Below are positions 28,573 through 37,306 of a DNA stretch of 64,000 nt, in pieces; the first letter of the stretch is position 1; every line of letters begins with the position of its first letter. The notes below the pieces were generated by a model. It made no database searches and was not told where the DNA came from. It was given only the letters and a program-made list of their open reading frames with translations. The DNA is from RH-AL1 sp965198495 (GTDB lineage: Bacteria > Pseudomonadota > Alphaproteobacteria > Rhizobiales > Beijerinckiaceae), in NCBI GenBank assembly GCA_965198495.1, contig CBDAPL010000001.1, positions 2,914,001 through 2,978,000 on the forward strand. Direction: 5' to 3'. The position numbers and the translations under genes were made by a program.

Positions 28573-29607
28573 TCAGATCACGGCTTGGCCGTACACGGCG
28601 GCGTGGAAGACGTAATAGAGGCCGATGAAGACCGCGAGCGCGCCGCCATACTGCAGCGGCATGAGCGCGATGTTCCGCACTTTACCGGTTTCCTTCGCCT
28701 GATCGACGATGATCAGGAAGAGCACGCCGATGATCGGCGCGTGACCGATCGCGTCGATCTTGCCGAAGCCGACGATCGCGCTGATGAAGGTCGCGGCGAG
28801 CATGATGGCCCCGCAGCGGCGCACGAGAGGCGTCCAGATCAGCGCGAAGGACATCGAGAACTCCACGACGCCGGCGGCGCGCATGTAGAAGTCCGGGCTG
28901 AAACCCATCGCCATGCCGGGATGCGCCACGAACAGCGGGTAGGTCCATTCCGGGTAGGCCCATTTCTCGACGGACGCCCACATCAAGGTGACGGCCGTGC
29001 TCCAGCGCAGCACGTCGAGAGGACGCAAGCCGAAGATCGTCTTGCCGAGCCCGATCGCGGCGATATAGGCCGCGATGCCGAGGAAGATCGGGTAATCGGC
29101 GAGGTGGAAGATGCCGTAGTTCGCCACGGCCACGCCGAACAGGAAGACGATGCCGAGCGCCGCGACGACGAGCGTCTTGCGCGACAGGAGGCACGCGGCG
29201 AAGAACAGTTGCAGCCACGGAATGACCGTCGAGGTCGTCGTGAGTTCCGGCGTGAGGATGACGCCGCCGAGCGTCCAGACCGCGACGAGGAAGAAGCCGA
29301 GGCTGGCGCGGACAAAGACGTCGCCCGAGGTCTGGAACGGCGAGGTGACGCGATCGAGCACGCGGGTCAGGCGCTCGCCCACGAAGGTGCGGTCGACGAA
29401 AGCACCCAACAGGAGGACGCCGATGGCAAGCAGGACCAACTCCTCGAAGTCCTGACAGAGCACGTTGGCGAGGCCCTCGGGGTGGCCGGCGATCGAGTAG
29501 GCACAAAACCATTTCACGTGCGCTTGCGCGCTCGCCGGCAAGAGCAAGCCGGCGATGGGCAGGCTCGCTAAAATCGCACAACGCTGAAAGGAAGGAAGGA
29601 TCTTCAT
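28573..29607 (-). CDS. DoxX-like polytopic membrane protein with N-terminal signal
   Basis: 344 aa from the ATG at 29607 (MKILPSFQRCAIL). A signal-like first helix ends ASAQA, and the mature protein starts HVKWFCAYSIAGHPEG. About eight further membrane segments follow, with DoxX-like loops (WASVEKWAYPEW, FSPDFYMRAAGVVEFSMSFALIW). DoxX-type proteins are linked to membrane quinone or thiol redox chemistry. An exposed His and Cys pair directly after the signal is unusual. The small 53-aa membrane gene and the di-heme peroxidase gene lie further on. Confidence 0.65.
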   Translation of the reverse strand: MKILPSFQRCAILASLPIAGLLLPASAQAHVKWFCAYSIAGHPEGLANVLCQDFEELVLLAIGVLLLGAFVDRTFVGERLTRVLDRVTSPFQTSGDVFVRASLGFFLVAVWTLGGVILTPELTTTSTVIPWLQLFFAACLLSRKTLVVAALGIVFLFGVAVANYGIFHLADYPIFLGIAAYIAAIGLGKTIFGLRPLDVLRWSTAVTLMWASVEKWAYPEWTYPLFVAHPGMAMGFSPDFYMRAAGVVEFSMSFALIWTPLVRRCGAIMLAATFISAIVGFGKIDAIGHAPIIGVLFLIIVDQAKETGKVRNIALMPLQYGGALAVFIGLYYVFHAAVYGQAVI

Positions 29608-29871
29608 CGTTCGTACACCATGCACGCAGGCGGCCCCCTCGGCCCTCCGCACAGGATGAATATACGCGATCTTAACGATTTGGCACCGATCGGCTTAAGT
29701 GTTGGTTAACTTTTACGGGGAGAAGGTCGCCGCTCGGAACTTCGGCACAAACTTCGTTCACTTCAGAGCGGCATAATTTCGAAGTAAAGCAAAAAGGGCA
29801 AAAATGCGGCATCTACGGCAGCTCGCAATTGACCGCGGCCGGCCGCACGCTCGCTTCTTCGGAGACCTTTG

Positions 29872-30033
29872 ATGATCCTGATCCTGAGTGTCCTCAGCAT
29901 CCTGCTCGGCACGCTGCTCGCCTGCGTGGCCGAGCGGCATTCCCGCTTCGTCGCGCGCATCGAGGCGGCGGGCGGCCTAAGCCTGATCGCCGGCCTGGCC
30001 ATGATCGGCGGCTCGCTTCCGATCTTCGCCTGA
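29872..30033 (+). CDS. Small membrane protein, 53 aa
   Basis: ATG at 29872 with GGAG at 29861-29864 as ribosome site. The sequence is MILILSVLSILLGTLLACVAERHS, then a basic-acidic loop, then a second hydrophobic segment (LSLIAGLAMIGGSLPIFA). Two membrane helices are predicted. It ends 11 bp before the convergent di-heme peroxidase stop. No family recognised; called from the ribosome site and clean two-helix composition. Confidence 0.5.
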   Translation: MILILSVLSILLGTLLACVAERHSRFVARIEAAGGLSLIAGLAMIGGSLPIFA

Positions 30034-30044
30034 CGACGGCGCGC

Positions 30045-31061
30045 TCAGCGCTCGAACTTGGCGAAGGTCGAGGGTCCGCTCAACGTGGCGAGGAACGCGA
30101 GAAGGTCGGCCTTCTCGATCGCGCTCAGATGCAGCGGCGCGAGCGCTTCGGCACGGCTCGGCCTGTCGATGCCGCCCTTGTCGTAGTGATCGATCATGTC
30201 CGATAGCGTCGCCACGCCGCCGTTGTGCGTGTAGGGCGCGCGCTCGGCGACATCGCGCAGCGTCGGTGTCTTGAACGCGTATCTCAGCTTCACCGACGAC
30301 GGAAAAAGCCTGCCGCGTCCGATATCCTCGCCGCTCGCCGTGCCGATATCGTGGAACGAGCCGTCGGTGAACGCCCAGCCGGAGTGGCATTGCGCGCACC
30401 CCGCCTTGCCGTTGAAGAGCATGAAGCCGCGCTTGGCCTCCGGCCCGACCGCCGCCTCGTCGCCGGCGATCCAGCGATCGAAAGGCGCCTGCCCGGAGAT
30501 GATCGAGCCGACGAAATCGTTCAGGGCGAGGCCGATGTTGTGCTTGGACACGGCCTTGTCGGAGAAATTGCTGTCGAAGGCTTGGACGTAGATGGGATCG
30601 CTCTCCAGCCGCGCCCGCAGGTCGTCTATCGCCAGGTTCATGTTCGCGGCCGAAGACATGGCGAAGAAGGAGACCGCCTCGACATCGCGGAAGCGGCCGA
30701 TCCAGCCGTAGCGGTCGAGGAGGCCGGCGTTGAGAAGCGTCGGCGCCTTGAATTCGAGCGGCTCGCGGCCTTCGCCCTGGGCCCTGACGCGATGGTCGCT
30801 CCAGGCGATCGCCGGTTGATGGCATCCCGCGCACGACAGGGTGTTGGACGCTGAAAGCCTGGTGTCGAAGAACAGCTTCTCGCCCAGACGCCACATGGGA
30901 TCGCTGCGCGGCGGCACGGGGCTTTTCGCCGGAGGCTTGTAGAGGAGTTTGAGCGCCGCGAGCGGCGTGCCGCCCTTCGCCGCCGCCACGCATGGTGCCA
31001 CAAGCAGCGAGCCGGCGATCAGCTTGGCGATCAACATCCCGAAATTGCGGCGCCTGTTCAT
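30045..31061 (-). CDS. Di-heme cytochrome c peroxidase / MauG-family protein
   Basis: 338 aa with a signal peptide (about 1-28). There are two c-type heme sites: CAGCH (Cys77-His81) and CAQCH near residue 222. Other family features are LGEKLFFDTRLS, FKAPTLLNAGL, RDVAERAPYTHNGG and the C-terminal DLLAFLATLSGP. It is a periplasmic peroxidase that reduces H2O2 with electrons from a small cytochrome or cupredoxin, or a MauG-like modifying enzyme. No methylamine dehydrogenase gene is adjacent, so the peroxidase role is preferred. Confidence 0.87.
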   Translation of the reverse strand: MNRRRNFGMLIAKLIAGSLLVAPCVAAAKGGTPLAALKLLYKPPAKSPVPPRSDPMWRLGEKLFFDTRLSASNTLSCAGCHQPAIAWSDHRVRAQGEGREPLEFKAPTLLNAGLLDRYGWIGRFRDVEAVSFFAMSSAANMNLAIDDLRARLESDPIYVQAFDSNFSDKAVSKHNIGLALNDFVGSIISGQAPFDRWIAGDEAAVGPEAKRGFMLFNGKAGCAQCHSGWAFTDGSFHDIGTASGEDIGRGRLFPSSVKLRYAFKTPTLRDVAERAPYTHNGGVATLSDMIDHYDKGGIDRPSRAEALAPLHLSAIEKADLLAFLATLSGPSTFAKFER

Positions 31062-31149
31062 CTTTCGATAAGGGAACTCAAAACGGTTACAAATGCATGA
31101 ATTTATTTTTGCTCGCTTGAATCGAAACGGCTTTCCGCCCTGCGGGTCT

Positions 31150-32202
31150 CTAGCCGCCCGAGGTCACCGCGTGCAGGCCGCGCCGGCTCGTCGGCGCCCG
31201 CAGAAGCCCGAACAGGTCGCGCGGGTCGGCGAGGTCGGGGATGAGGTCGAGGCGCGGCGCGTCGATCAGGCCGAGCTGCCCCCGCACGAAGCGCAGGGTC
31301 GCGAAATCCTCGATGGCGAATCCGACGGAATCGAAGACCGTCACCTGGCCCGGGCTCCGCCGGCCCGGCGCCGCGCCGGCGATCACGCGCCACAGTTCGG
31401 TGACGGGATGATCGGGCGCGAGCAGCTGGATCTCGCCCTCGACCCGGGTCTGCGGTTCGAACTCCACGAAGACGCTGGCGGCGGAGAGGACGTCGGGATG
31501 GATCTCCGTCTTGCCGGGGCAATCGCCGCCGATCGCGTTGATGTGCTGACCCGCCGAGACCATGCGGCGGGTGAGCACGTCGGCGTGGCGCTTGTCGGCG
31601 GTCGCCGTGGTGACGATGTCGGCGCCCTCGACCGCCGCCGCCGCGTCGCGAGCCTCCACGATGTCGAGGCCGCGTCCGCGCAGATTGCGCACGAACTTCG
31701 CCGTCGCGCGCGGATCGACGTCATAGACCCGCAGACGCTCGATGCCGAGCACGGCCTTGAAGGCGATGGCCTGGAACTCCGACTGCGCGCCGAGCCCGAT
31801 CAGCGCCATCGTCCGCGAATCGGGCCTGGCCAGGAAACGCGCGGCCATGGCCGACGTCGCGGCGGTCCGCAGCGCGGTCAGCAGCGTCATCTCCGAGATC
31901 AGGATGGGATAGCCGGTCGCCACGTCCGCGAGGACGCCGAGCCCGGTGACCGTCAGCCGGCCGAGATCGATGTTGCGCGGATGTCCGTTGACGTATTTGA
32001 ACGCGTAGAGGTCGCCGTCCGTCGCCGGCATCAGTTCGATGACGCCGCTTGGGGAATGGCTCGCCGGCCGCGCGATCTTCTCGAACTGCTCCCAGCGCCG
32101 AAAATCGGCTTCGATCGCGTCGGTCAGGCCGACAATCAGTTTCTCCGCGCCGACGTTCGCGACGAGACGCGCGACCGCGTCGACGCCGATATAATGGACC
32201 AT
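31150..32202 (-). CDS. Ornithine cyclodeaminase / mu-crystallin family protein
   Basis: 350 aa, cytoplasmic NAD-dependent enzyme. The conserved MPATDGDLYAFKYVNGHPRN (substrate-binding Lys), TALRTAATSAMAA, the Rossmann motif ALIGLGAQSEFQ, and INAIGGDCPGKTEIHPDVL with the catalytic-type Asp are as in true ornithine cyclodeaminases. It converts L-ornithine to proline and ammonia, or acts on a related amino acid. No arginine-catabolism gene is adjacent. Confidence 0.85.
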   Translation of the reverse strand: MVHYIGVDAVARLVANVGAEKLIVGLTDAIEADFRRWEQFEKIARPASHSPSGVIELMPATDGDLYAFKYVNGHPRNIDLGRLTVTGLGVLADVATGYPILISEMTLLTALRTAATSAMAARFLARPDSRTMALIGLGAQSEFQAIAFKAVLGIERLRVYDVDPRATAKFVRNLRGRGLDIVEARDAAAAVEGADIVTTATADKRHADVLTRRMVSAGQHINAIGGDCPGKTEIHPDVLSAASVFVEFEPQTRVEGEIQLLAPDHPVTELWRVIAGAAPGRRSPGQVTVFDSVGFAIEDFATLRFVRGQLGLIDAPRLDLIPDLADPRDLFGLLRAPTSRRGLHAVTSGG

Positions 32203-32342
32203 GTCCGTTCCCTGGCGCCGCGTTCCGCGCCCGAGGCGCGACCGGCGTGATGTCCGGCCAATCTGTCATGTCCGCGCCCCGACATAAAGAGCCATCGCCC
32301 GTCGCTCCGCCACGAAGCGCGGAATGGCGCCTTGCGCCGAGG

Positions 32343-32561
32343 CTATCGCGCGTTGGCGACGACGTAGGCCATGACGGCGGCCGCGAGCGCCTGGGTCTCG
32401 CCCGACGTCAGACCGCGCGGATTGAGGAGACCCGTCGCGGCGAGACCCTTGATCCGGTCGGAAAAGAGATCGAGCGGCTGCTCTGCCCAGGCCTCGCCGA
32501 AAAGCGGGCCGAGCCACTCCGTCCCTCTCGCGAGGGTCCCGCCGTTCATCGACGTCGTCAT
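32343..32561 (-). CDS. Hypothetical protein, 72 aa
   Basis: Soluble small protein (MTTSMNGGTLARGTEWLGPLF start, ending VMAYVVANAR). It lies 140 bp upstream of the ornithine cyclodeaminase-family gene in the same direction. Composition is plausible for a protein with two helices. No family recognised, and several overlapping frames are open here, so the call is tentative. Confidence 0.4.
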   Translation of the reverse strand: MTTSMNGGTLARGTEWLGPLFGEAWAEQPLDLFSDRIKGLAATGLLNPRGLTSGETQALAAAVMAYVVANAR

Positions 32562-32718
32562 GTCAAAGCATCCTTCCGCAGCGCCGCCGCGCAGACGAGC
32601 ACATCGGAGCCGACGTCCGCATCCCCTATCTGGGTGAGGAAAAGAAGCCGCGACGCGCTGGGGCGCGCCGTAAGGATCTGATTCGCGCCTTCCGGGTATT
32701 TCAGCGGCGAAGCCGGAA

Positions 32719-32988
32719 TTGTTCGACGAAGGTCCTATCGTCTTCCCCGAAGTCGAAGCCTACGAAACGGCAAGCATCGGCGCGCGGCGACACCAAGACA
32801 GCCGTTGCCGAACAGAGTTCCGGGTGATCGTTCTATCAAGTCTCATCATGCTCGGCCTCGGCACGTCTTTCGCCTGCTTCGATGTCGAGAACCATCGCCT
32901 GCGGGTCGCGACGGAAATAGTGGCGGGCCTGCTTCTGATCGGCGGGTTGGCGACGCTCGGGTTCGGGCTGCGGTTCCTCGGCCTTTAG
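32719..32988 (+). CDS. Small membrane protein, 89 aa
   Basis: A charged N-terminus (about 35 residues) is followed by two hydrophobic segments (VIVLSSLIMLGLGTSFACF and ATEIVAGLLLIGGLATLGFGL). The clean pair of membrane helices is the main support. No ribosome site stands out. It lies 118 bp upstream of the epimerase gene in the same direction. Confidence 0.4.
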   Translation: MFDEGPIVFPEVEAYETASIGARRHQDSRCRTEFRVIVLSSLIMLGLGTSFACFDVENHRLRVATEIVAGLLLIGGLATLGFGLRFLGL

Positions 32989-33106
32989 ATTCCGCGGCCT
33001 TTAACAGCTCGCGCGCGCCGGGTGCGCGGCTGAGGCGACCGACATAGCTCCTCGCCGAGGGCCATGCTATCGCCGGGCGTCGAGGCTCCCGTCGCGCGGA
33101 AACACA

Positions 33107-34117
33107 ATGGCGCCTATCCTCATCACCGGCGCGGCCGGCTTCATCGGCAACGCGCTCGCCCTTCGATTGCTGCGCGACGGCAAGCCGGTGATCGGCCTGG
33201 ACAACCTCAACGACTACTACGATCCGTCCCTGAAGCGCGCGCGCCTGGCGCGACTCGACGCCGAGGCCGGCTTCCGCTTCGTCCCTCTCGATCTCGCCGA
33301 TCGCGACGGTCTCGACGCCTTGTTCACCGAGCATCGCTTCGAGACGGTGATCAACATGGCCGCGCAGGCCGGCGTCCGCTACTCGCTGGAGAACCCGCGC
33401 GCCTACCTCCACAGCAACGTCGACGGCTTCCTCAACCTGCTCGAGGCCTGCCGCCATCACGGCGTCGGGCACCTCGTCTACGCGTCGTCGAGCTCGGTCT
33501 ACGGCGCGGTGACGAAGATGCCCTTCTCGGTGCGCCAGAACGTCGATCATCCCGTCAGCCTCTACGCCGCCACCAAGAAGTCGAACGAGCTGATGGCGCA
33601 TTGCTACTCGCACCTGTTCGGGCTGCCGACGACGGGACTGCGCTTCTTCACGGTCTACGGCCCGTGGGGGCGCCCCGACATGGCGCTGTTCCTGTTCACC
33701 CGGGCGATGCTCGCCGGCGAACCGATCAAGGTCTTCAATCACGGCGAGATGCAACGCGATTTCACCTACATCGACGACATCGTCGAAGGCGTGGCCCGGA
33801 TCGCGACGCTGACGCCGACACCCGACCCGACCTGGGACGGCGACGCGCCCGATCCCGGCACCAGTGCGGCGCCCTATCGGCTCTACAACATCGGCAACAA
33901 CCGGCCGGTCGCCTTGGCGGAGGTCATCGCGATCCTGGAACGCCGGCTCGGCGTCGCGGCGATCAGGCATCTCCTGCCGATGCAGCCGGGCGACGTGCCG
34001 GCGACATACGCCGACATCGAGGACCTCGCGCAGGCGACGGGCTTTCGCCCCGAAACCTCGATCGAGGACGGCATCGCGGCGTTCGTCGACTGGTACCGCG
34101 CGTTCTACAAGGTATAG
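33107..34117 (+). CDS. NAD-dependent epimerase, probably UDP-glucuronate 4-epimerase
   Basis: 336 aa short-chain epimerase. The Rossmann motif ILITGAAGFIGNALALRLL is at the N-terminus, followed by GLDNLNDYYDPSLKRARL, typical of UDP-glucuronate 4-epimerases (LpsL/CapI type). It also has AAQAGVRYSLENP, the catalytic Ser strand YASSSSVYG, YAATK (Tyr-x3-Lys) and FFTVYGPWGRPDMA. It interconverts UDP-glucuronate and UDP-galacturonate for surface polysaccharide. No other polysaccharide gene is adjacent. Confidence 0.88.
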   Translation: MAPILITGAAGFIGNALALRLLRDGKPVIGLDNLNDYYDPSLKRARLARLDAEAGFRFVPLDLADRDGLDALFTEHRFETVINMAAQAGVRYSLENPRAYLHSNVDGFLNLLEACRHHGVGHLVYASSSSVYGAVTKMPFSVRQNVDHPVSLYAATKKSNELMAHCYSHLFGLPTTGLRFFTVYGPWGRPDMALFLFTRAMLAGEPIKVFNHGEMQRDFTYIDDIVEGVARIATLTPTPDPTWDGDAPDPGTSAAPYRLYNIGNNRPVALAEVIAILERRLGVAAIRHLLPMQPGDVPATYADIEDLAQATGFRPETSIEDGIAAFVDWYRAFYKV

Positions 34118-34271
34118 GGCGTCGGCTTTCGCCGACGCGCGCCGGCAAGGGCCGCTTGCTTGTATGTCGCTTGGCCGCGACGGAACGGCCGCTGCCAGGC
34201 GAAGAATGCGCTTTTCGAGACGAGAGGATTCGCGGCATCACGGCGCGCGAGCTCAGGTTGCTTGCTGGACG

Positions 34272-35198
34272 TCAGCCAACGGCAGCGACGTCGACACCAG
34301 GTGAAATCGGGAGATCGGAAATTCTTTCCCGAGAAACCTGAACCAAAAACCGTTCGAGCGCCGAAGTGAGAAGGATGTCCTTGCGATGGACGAGCAGCGT
34401 TTGAACGTTTCCCGTTCCCTCAGGGAGTGCGTGGACCGAAATACGTCCGGCCTGCTGCATCGGCGCCGCGATGCCAAGCGGGATCATCGACGCGCCCATC
34501 CCGGCCTCAACACAGCCGATGATGGCATCCAGTGTCCCGAACTCCATCCGGCGGACATGCAACAGACCTTGTGCCGCTAGAAACTCTTCCAAGCGCAGGC
34601 GATAAGCGCAACCGCTTTTAAACACCAGCACGCGCGTCTCACGTCTGGCCGCCAGCATGGCCATGACCTCGGCGTAAGTGCGAAACCTCGCCGCGGCGAC
34701 AAGAACCAAATCTTCCTGGAACGCCGGGACGGCGACCAGATCGTCCAAGCTGATCGGACCTGACACGAAAGCGGCTTCGATGCGCCGGTCGAGCACCGCG
34801 GTCAGGAGTGCCTCGGTCGGTCCGAGTTCCAACTCGATGTCCACCTCAGGGTAGCAGCTTGCATAGGCGGTCAATAGCTTGGGCAGCCGAAGGGCGGCGG
34901 TCGTTTCCATAGACCCGAGGCGCAAGGGTCCTCGGGGCGTTTGATCGGAAAGCACCGCCTGTTCGGCCTCGGCTATGAGACGGGCCACCTGCGTCGCGTA
35001 GGGGAGCAGCCGCTCGCCGGCCCAGGTCAGGGTTACGCCCCGGGTTCCACGGTAGAACAATGGGGTGCGCAGCGACTGTTCCAGGGCGCGGATGCGCCCC
35101 GTCACGTTGGACTGCACCGTGTTGAGTGTCGCCGCCGCGCGGCCGATACCGCCTGCCTTGGCGACCGCCGAGAAGAACATCAAGTCGGTGCTGTTCAT
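34272..35198 (-). CDS. LysR-family transcriptional regulator
   Basis: 308 aa from the ATG at 35198 (MNSTDLMFFSAVAKAGG). The N-terminal winged HTH is FFSAVAKAGGIGRAAATLNTVQSNVTGRIRALEQSL; the C-terminal half is a LysR effector domain. The upstream in-frame start at 35225 lies inside the palindrome that is the likely operator. It is divergent from the nitronate monooxygenase and tautomerase genes, the usual LysR arrangement for a regulated target operon. Confidence 0.9.
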   Translation of the reverse strand: MNSTDLMFFSAVAKAGGIGRAAATLNTVQSNVTGRIRALEQSLRTPLFYRGTRGVTLTWAGERLLPYATQVARLIAEAEQAVLSDQTPRGPLRLGSMETTAALRLPKLLTAYASCYPEVDIELELGPTEALLTAVLDRRIEAAFVSGPISLDDLVAVPAFQEDLVLVAAARFRTYAEVMAMLAARRETRVLVFKSGCAYRLRLEEFLAAQGLLHVRRMEFGTLDAIIGCVEAGMGASMIPLGIAAPMQQAGRISVHALPEGTGNVQTLLVHRKDILLTSALERFLVQVSRERISDLPISPGVDVAAVG

Positions 35199-35211
35199 GG
35201 CATCTCTATAC

Positions 35212-35228
35212 CAGATGAACGCCATCTG
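35212..35228. promoter_or_regulatory. Inverted repeat, probable LysR binding site
   Basis: CAGATG (35212-35217), five bases, CATCTG (35223-35228), a perfect dyad 14 bp upstream of the LysR start and about 90 bp before the divergent target gene. Outer ACCAG…CTGGT bases extend the symmetry loosely. Assignment to the adjacent regulator is inference. Confidence 0.5.
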
Positions 35229-35315
35229 AAGTAATCATTATCCTGGTCTTCCGTGCCGCCTACAAGCGTGTCGCGGCTGCAGAATGGCGCGGAAGGCTTC
35301 CGAGAGCGGGGAATC

Positions 35316-36299
35316 ATGGCACTGCGAACCAGACTGACCGGTCTTTTCAACATCAAGCATCCGATCGTGCTGGCGCCGATGGATCCGGCTTCGGGAGGCG
35401 CCTTGGCCGCGGCGGTAAGCGCCGCCGGTGGCCTCGGCCTCATCGGCGGCGGCTACGGCAACCGGGCGATCCTCGAGGCCGAGTTCGCCAAAGCCGGCAA
35501 CCAGCGTGTCGGCTGCGGCTTCATAACTTGGTCGATGGCGAATGACCCGGCGCTGCTGGACCTGGCGCTCGCCCACAAGCCGGTCGCCCTGATGCTGTCA
35601 TTCGCCGACCCGGCACCGTTCGCCGCGACGATCCACGCCGCCGGCGTTCCCCTGATCTGCCAAGTGCACAACCTGGACCATGCCCGCAACGCGCTTGCCG
35701 CCGGTGCCGCTGTCCTCGTCGCGCAGGGGACCGACGCGGGCGGGCACGGCCTCACCGCTCGCGGCACGATCTCTCTCGTGCCCAGCGTCGTGGACCTCGT
35801 CGCCCGCGAGCGCCCGGATGTGCTGGTCCTGGCCGCCGGCGGCATCGCCGATGGCCGCGGTATCGCCGCCGCCCTGATGCTCGGCGCGGACGGCGTCCTG
35901 CTCGGGACACGCTTCTGGGCGACGCAGGAGGCGCTCATCCACCCGGCTGCCAAGGCGCGAGTGGTCGCCGCCAGCGGCGACGAGACGGTGCGAACCTCCG
36001 TCTACGACATCGTCCGCAACCGCACCTGGCCGACCGGTTACACCGGCCGGCTGATGCGCAACGCCTTCATCGACACCTGGCACGGCCGCGAGGATGAGCT
36101 GCGCGCCCTGGCCGGAGAAACGCGCGAGTCGGTAGAGGCGGCTGATCAAAGCGGCGACTACGACGTTTCGAACGTGACCGTGGGGGAAGCCATCGGCCTC
36201 GTCCAGGATCTGCCGCCGGCCGCCGAGCTTGTGGAGCGCCTCGTCGCGGAGGCCGAGGCGCGGCTTACCGGCATCACACGGGCCGTGATTGCCACCTGA
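35316..36299 (+). CDS. Nitronate monooxygenase (2-nitropropane dioxygenase family)
   Basis: FMN-dependent TIM-barrel enzyme, 327 aa from the ATG at 35316. It shows IKHPIVLAPMDPASGGALAAA, the active-site loop QGTDAGGHGL with the His general base, VLAAGGIADGRGIAAAL and GADGVLLGTRF. It oxidises propionate 3-nitronate or alkyl nitronates. It is divergent from the LysR gene and 21 bp upstream of the tautomerase gene, so the two are probably a LysR-controlled operon. Confidence 0.88.
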   Translation: MALRTRLTGLFNIKHPIVLAPMDPASGGALAAAVSAAGGLGLIGGGYGNRAILEAEFAKAGNQRVGCGFITWSMANDPALLDLALAHKPVALMLSFADPAPFAATIHAAGVPLICQVHNLDHARNALAAGAAVLVAQGTDAGGHGLTARGTISLVPSVVDLVARERPDVLVLAAGGIADGRGIAAALMLGADGVLLGTRFWATQEALIHPAAKARVVAASGDETVRTSVYDIVRNRTWPTGYTGRLMRNAFIDTWHGREDELRALAGETRESVEAADQSGDYDVSNVTVGEAIGLVQDLPPAAELVERLVAEAEARLTGITRAVIAT

Positions 36300-36320
36300 C
36301 CCAACCATTGGAGATAACCC

Positions 36321-36710
36321 ATGCCCCTTCTTCGTTTCGACCTCATAGAGGGCCGCAGCCCGGACGAGCTGCGGACGCTCCTCGATGCCACTCACGACGC
36401 CATGCTGGAGGCTTTCCAGGTTCCGCCCGGCGACCGCTACCAGATCGTGCACGAGCATCCGGCAACCCACATGATCGTGGAGGACACCGGGCTCGGCATT
36501 CCTCGGACCAGCAAGCAGGTGGTCCTGCAGGCGACCACCCGTCCGCGCAGCCGCGCGATGAAGGAGGCTTTCTACCGGCTGCTCTGCGCGCAACTACAGA
36601 AGCGATGCGGGATCGCGCCCTCCGACGTGGTCGTTTCGATGGTCACGAATAGCGACGACGACTGGTCGTTCGGGCACGGGCGCGCACAGTTCCTGACCGG
36701 CGAACTCTGA
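36321..36710 (+). CDS. Tautomerase-superfamily protein
   Basis: 129 aa starting MPLLRFDLIEGRS, so Pro becomes the catalytic N-terminal residue after Met removal. PDELRTLLDATHDAML and the VSMVTNSDDDWSFGHGRAQFL C-terminus match the longer tautomerase subfamily (malonate semialdehyde decarboxylase-like) rather than 62-aa 4-oxalocrotonate tautomerases. It follows the nitronate monooxygenase by 21 bp. It may handle an acidic keto product of that enzyme (inference). Confidence 0.78.
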   Translation: MPLLRFDLIEGRSPDELRTLLDATHDAMLEAFQVPPGDRYQIVHEHPATHMIVEDTGLGIPRTSKQVVLQATTRPRSRAMKEAFYRLLCAQLQKRCGIAPSDVVVSMVTNSDDDWSFGHGRAQFLTGEL

Positions 36711-37306
36711 AAACCGCGATGGATATGCCGCGCTTGACACGGACGGTGAAAGACGAGTGTCCGGCACGATAGAGGAGCCTCAGGGGAAGCGGGTGCGCAA
36801 AGCAATCAAGGCCTTGCTATGAAGTTTGGCGAGGGACCTGCGAAGTACGCTCCGATGGCCAACCATTTCACCGCGATCGCGCCGTTGGCGGAGCTGAGGT
36901 CCAAGGCGTTGGCGGACAAACGTCGGCACACGATCGCCGTGCCTTCTTCGATTTGGCATGTAAGCCGCGCTTGTCATCATTCGCGAAAGTTTCGTGCTTA
37001 AAGTATCGGCGAATGTCATATTTTTTACGCCTTGACGTAATTTGAAAAAAAATCAAATCTCGGCAGTGGCGGTAAACGGAGTTCGCGTTGAAATCACACG
37101 CGGACAGCAAAGTATAGAACTCCCGCAGACCGGGCACTTGCAATGAATGTTCAACTCAGGTCGCAACATGGGTCGTGCATGCCTCTTGCGGCTTGAAGCT
37201 CCTCAGTCTCCTCAATCTGCATCGTGACTTCGATCTGCATCGTGACTTCGGTCTGCATCATGACTTCGGTCTGCATCATGACTTCGACAAAAACCTGGCG
37301 GTATAG
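36711..37306. other. Non-coding stretch before the ABC transporter operon
   Basis: 596 bp with no convincing gene. AT-richer from about 36960, with A/T runs at 37018-37055 (TATTTTTTACG and a run of A) that could hold the promoter. It ends in the 4 x 18-bp tandem repeat. Short open frames at 36780-37019 and 36868-37143 have no recognisable product. Confidence 0.6.
37215..37286 (+). repeat. Four perfect-length 18-bp tandem repeats before the ABC operon
   Basis: Units at 37215-37232, 37233-37250, 37251-37268 and 37269-37286. Units 1 and 2 are identical, units 3 and 4 are identical, and the two pairs differ at two positions. They end 20 bp before the substrate-binding-protein start. In one frame the array reads (I/V)CI(V/M)TS per unit and continues to a TGA that overlaps the ATG of the downstream gene. 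Confidence 0.9.

Noticed and set aside
32049..32681. 210-codon plus-strand frame opposite the ornithine cyclodeaminase gene start
   Set aside because: Arg-rich antisense reading covering the start of a well-supported gene.
36780..37143. Possible transposase remnant before the ABC operon
   Set aside because: Short open frames on both strands, but no DDE or helix-turn-helix motif and no flanking inverted repeats were found.
37215..37286. CRISPR-like array
   Set aside because: The 18-bp units are directly adjacent with no spacers, and no cas gene is near.
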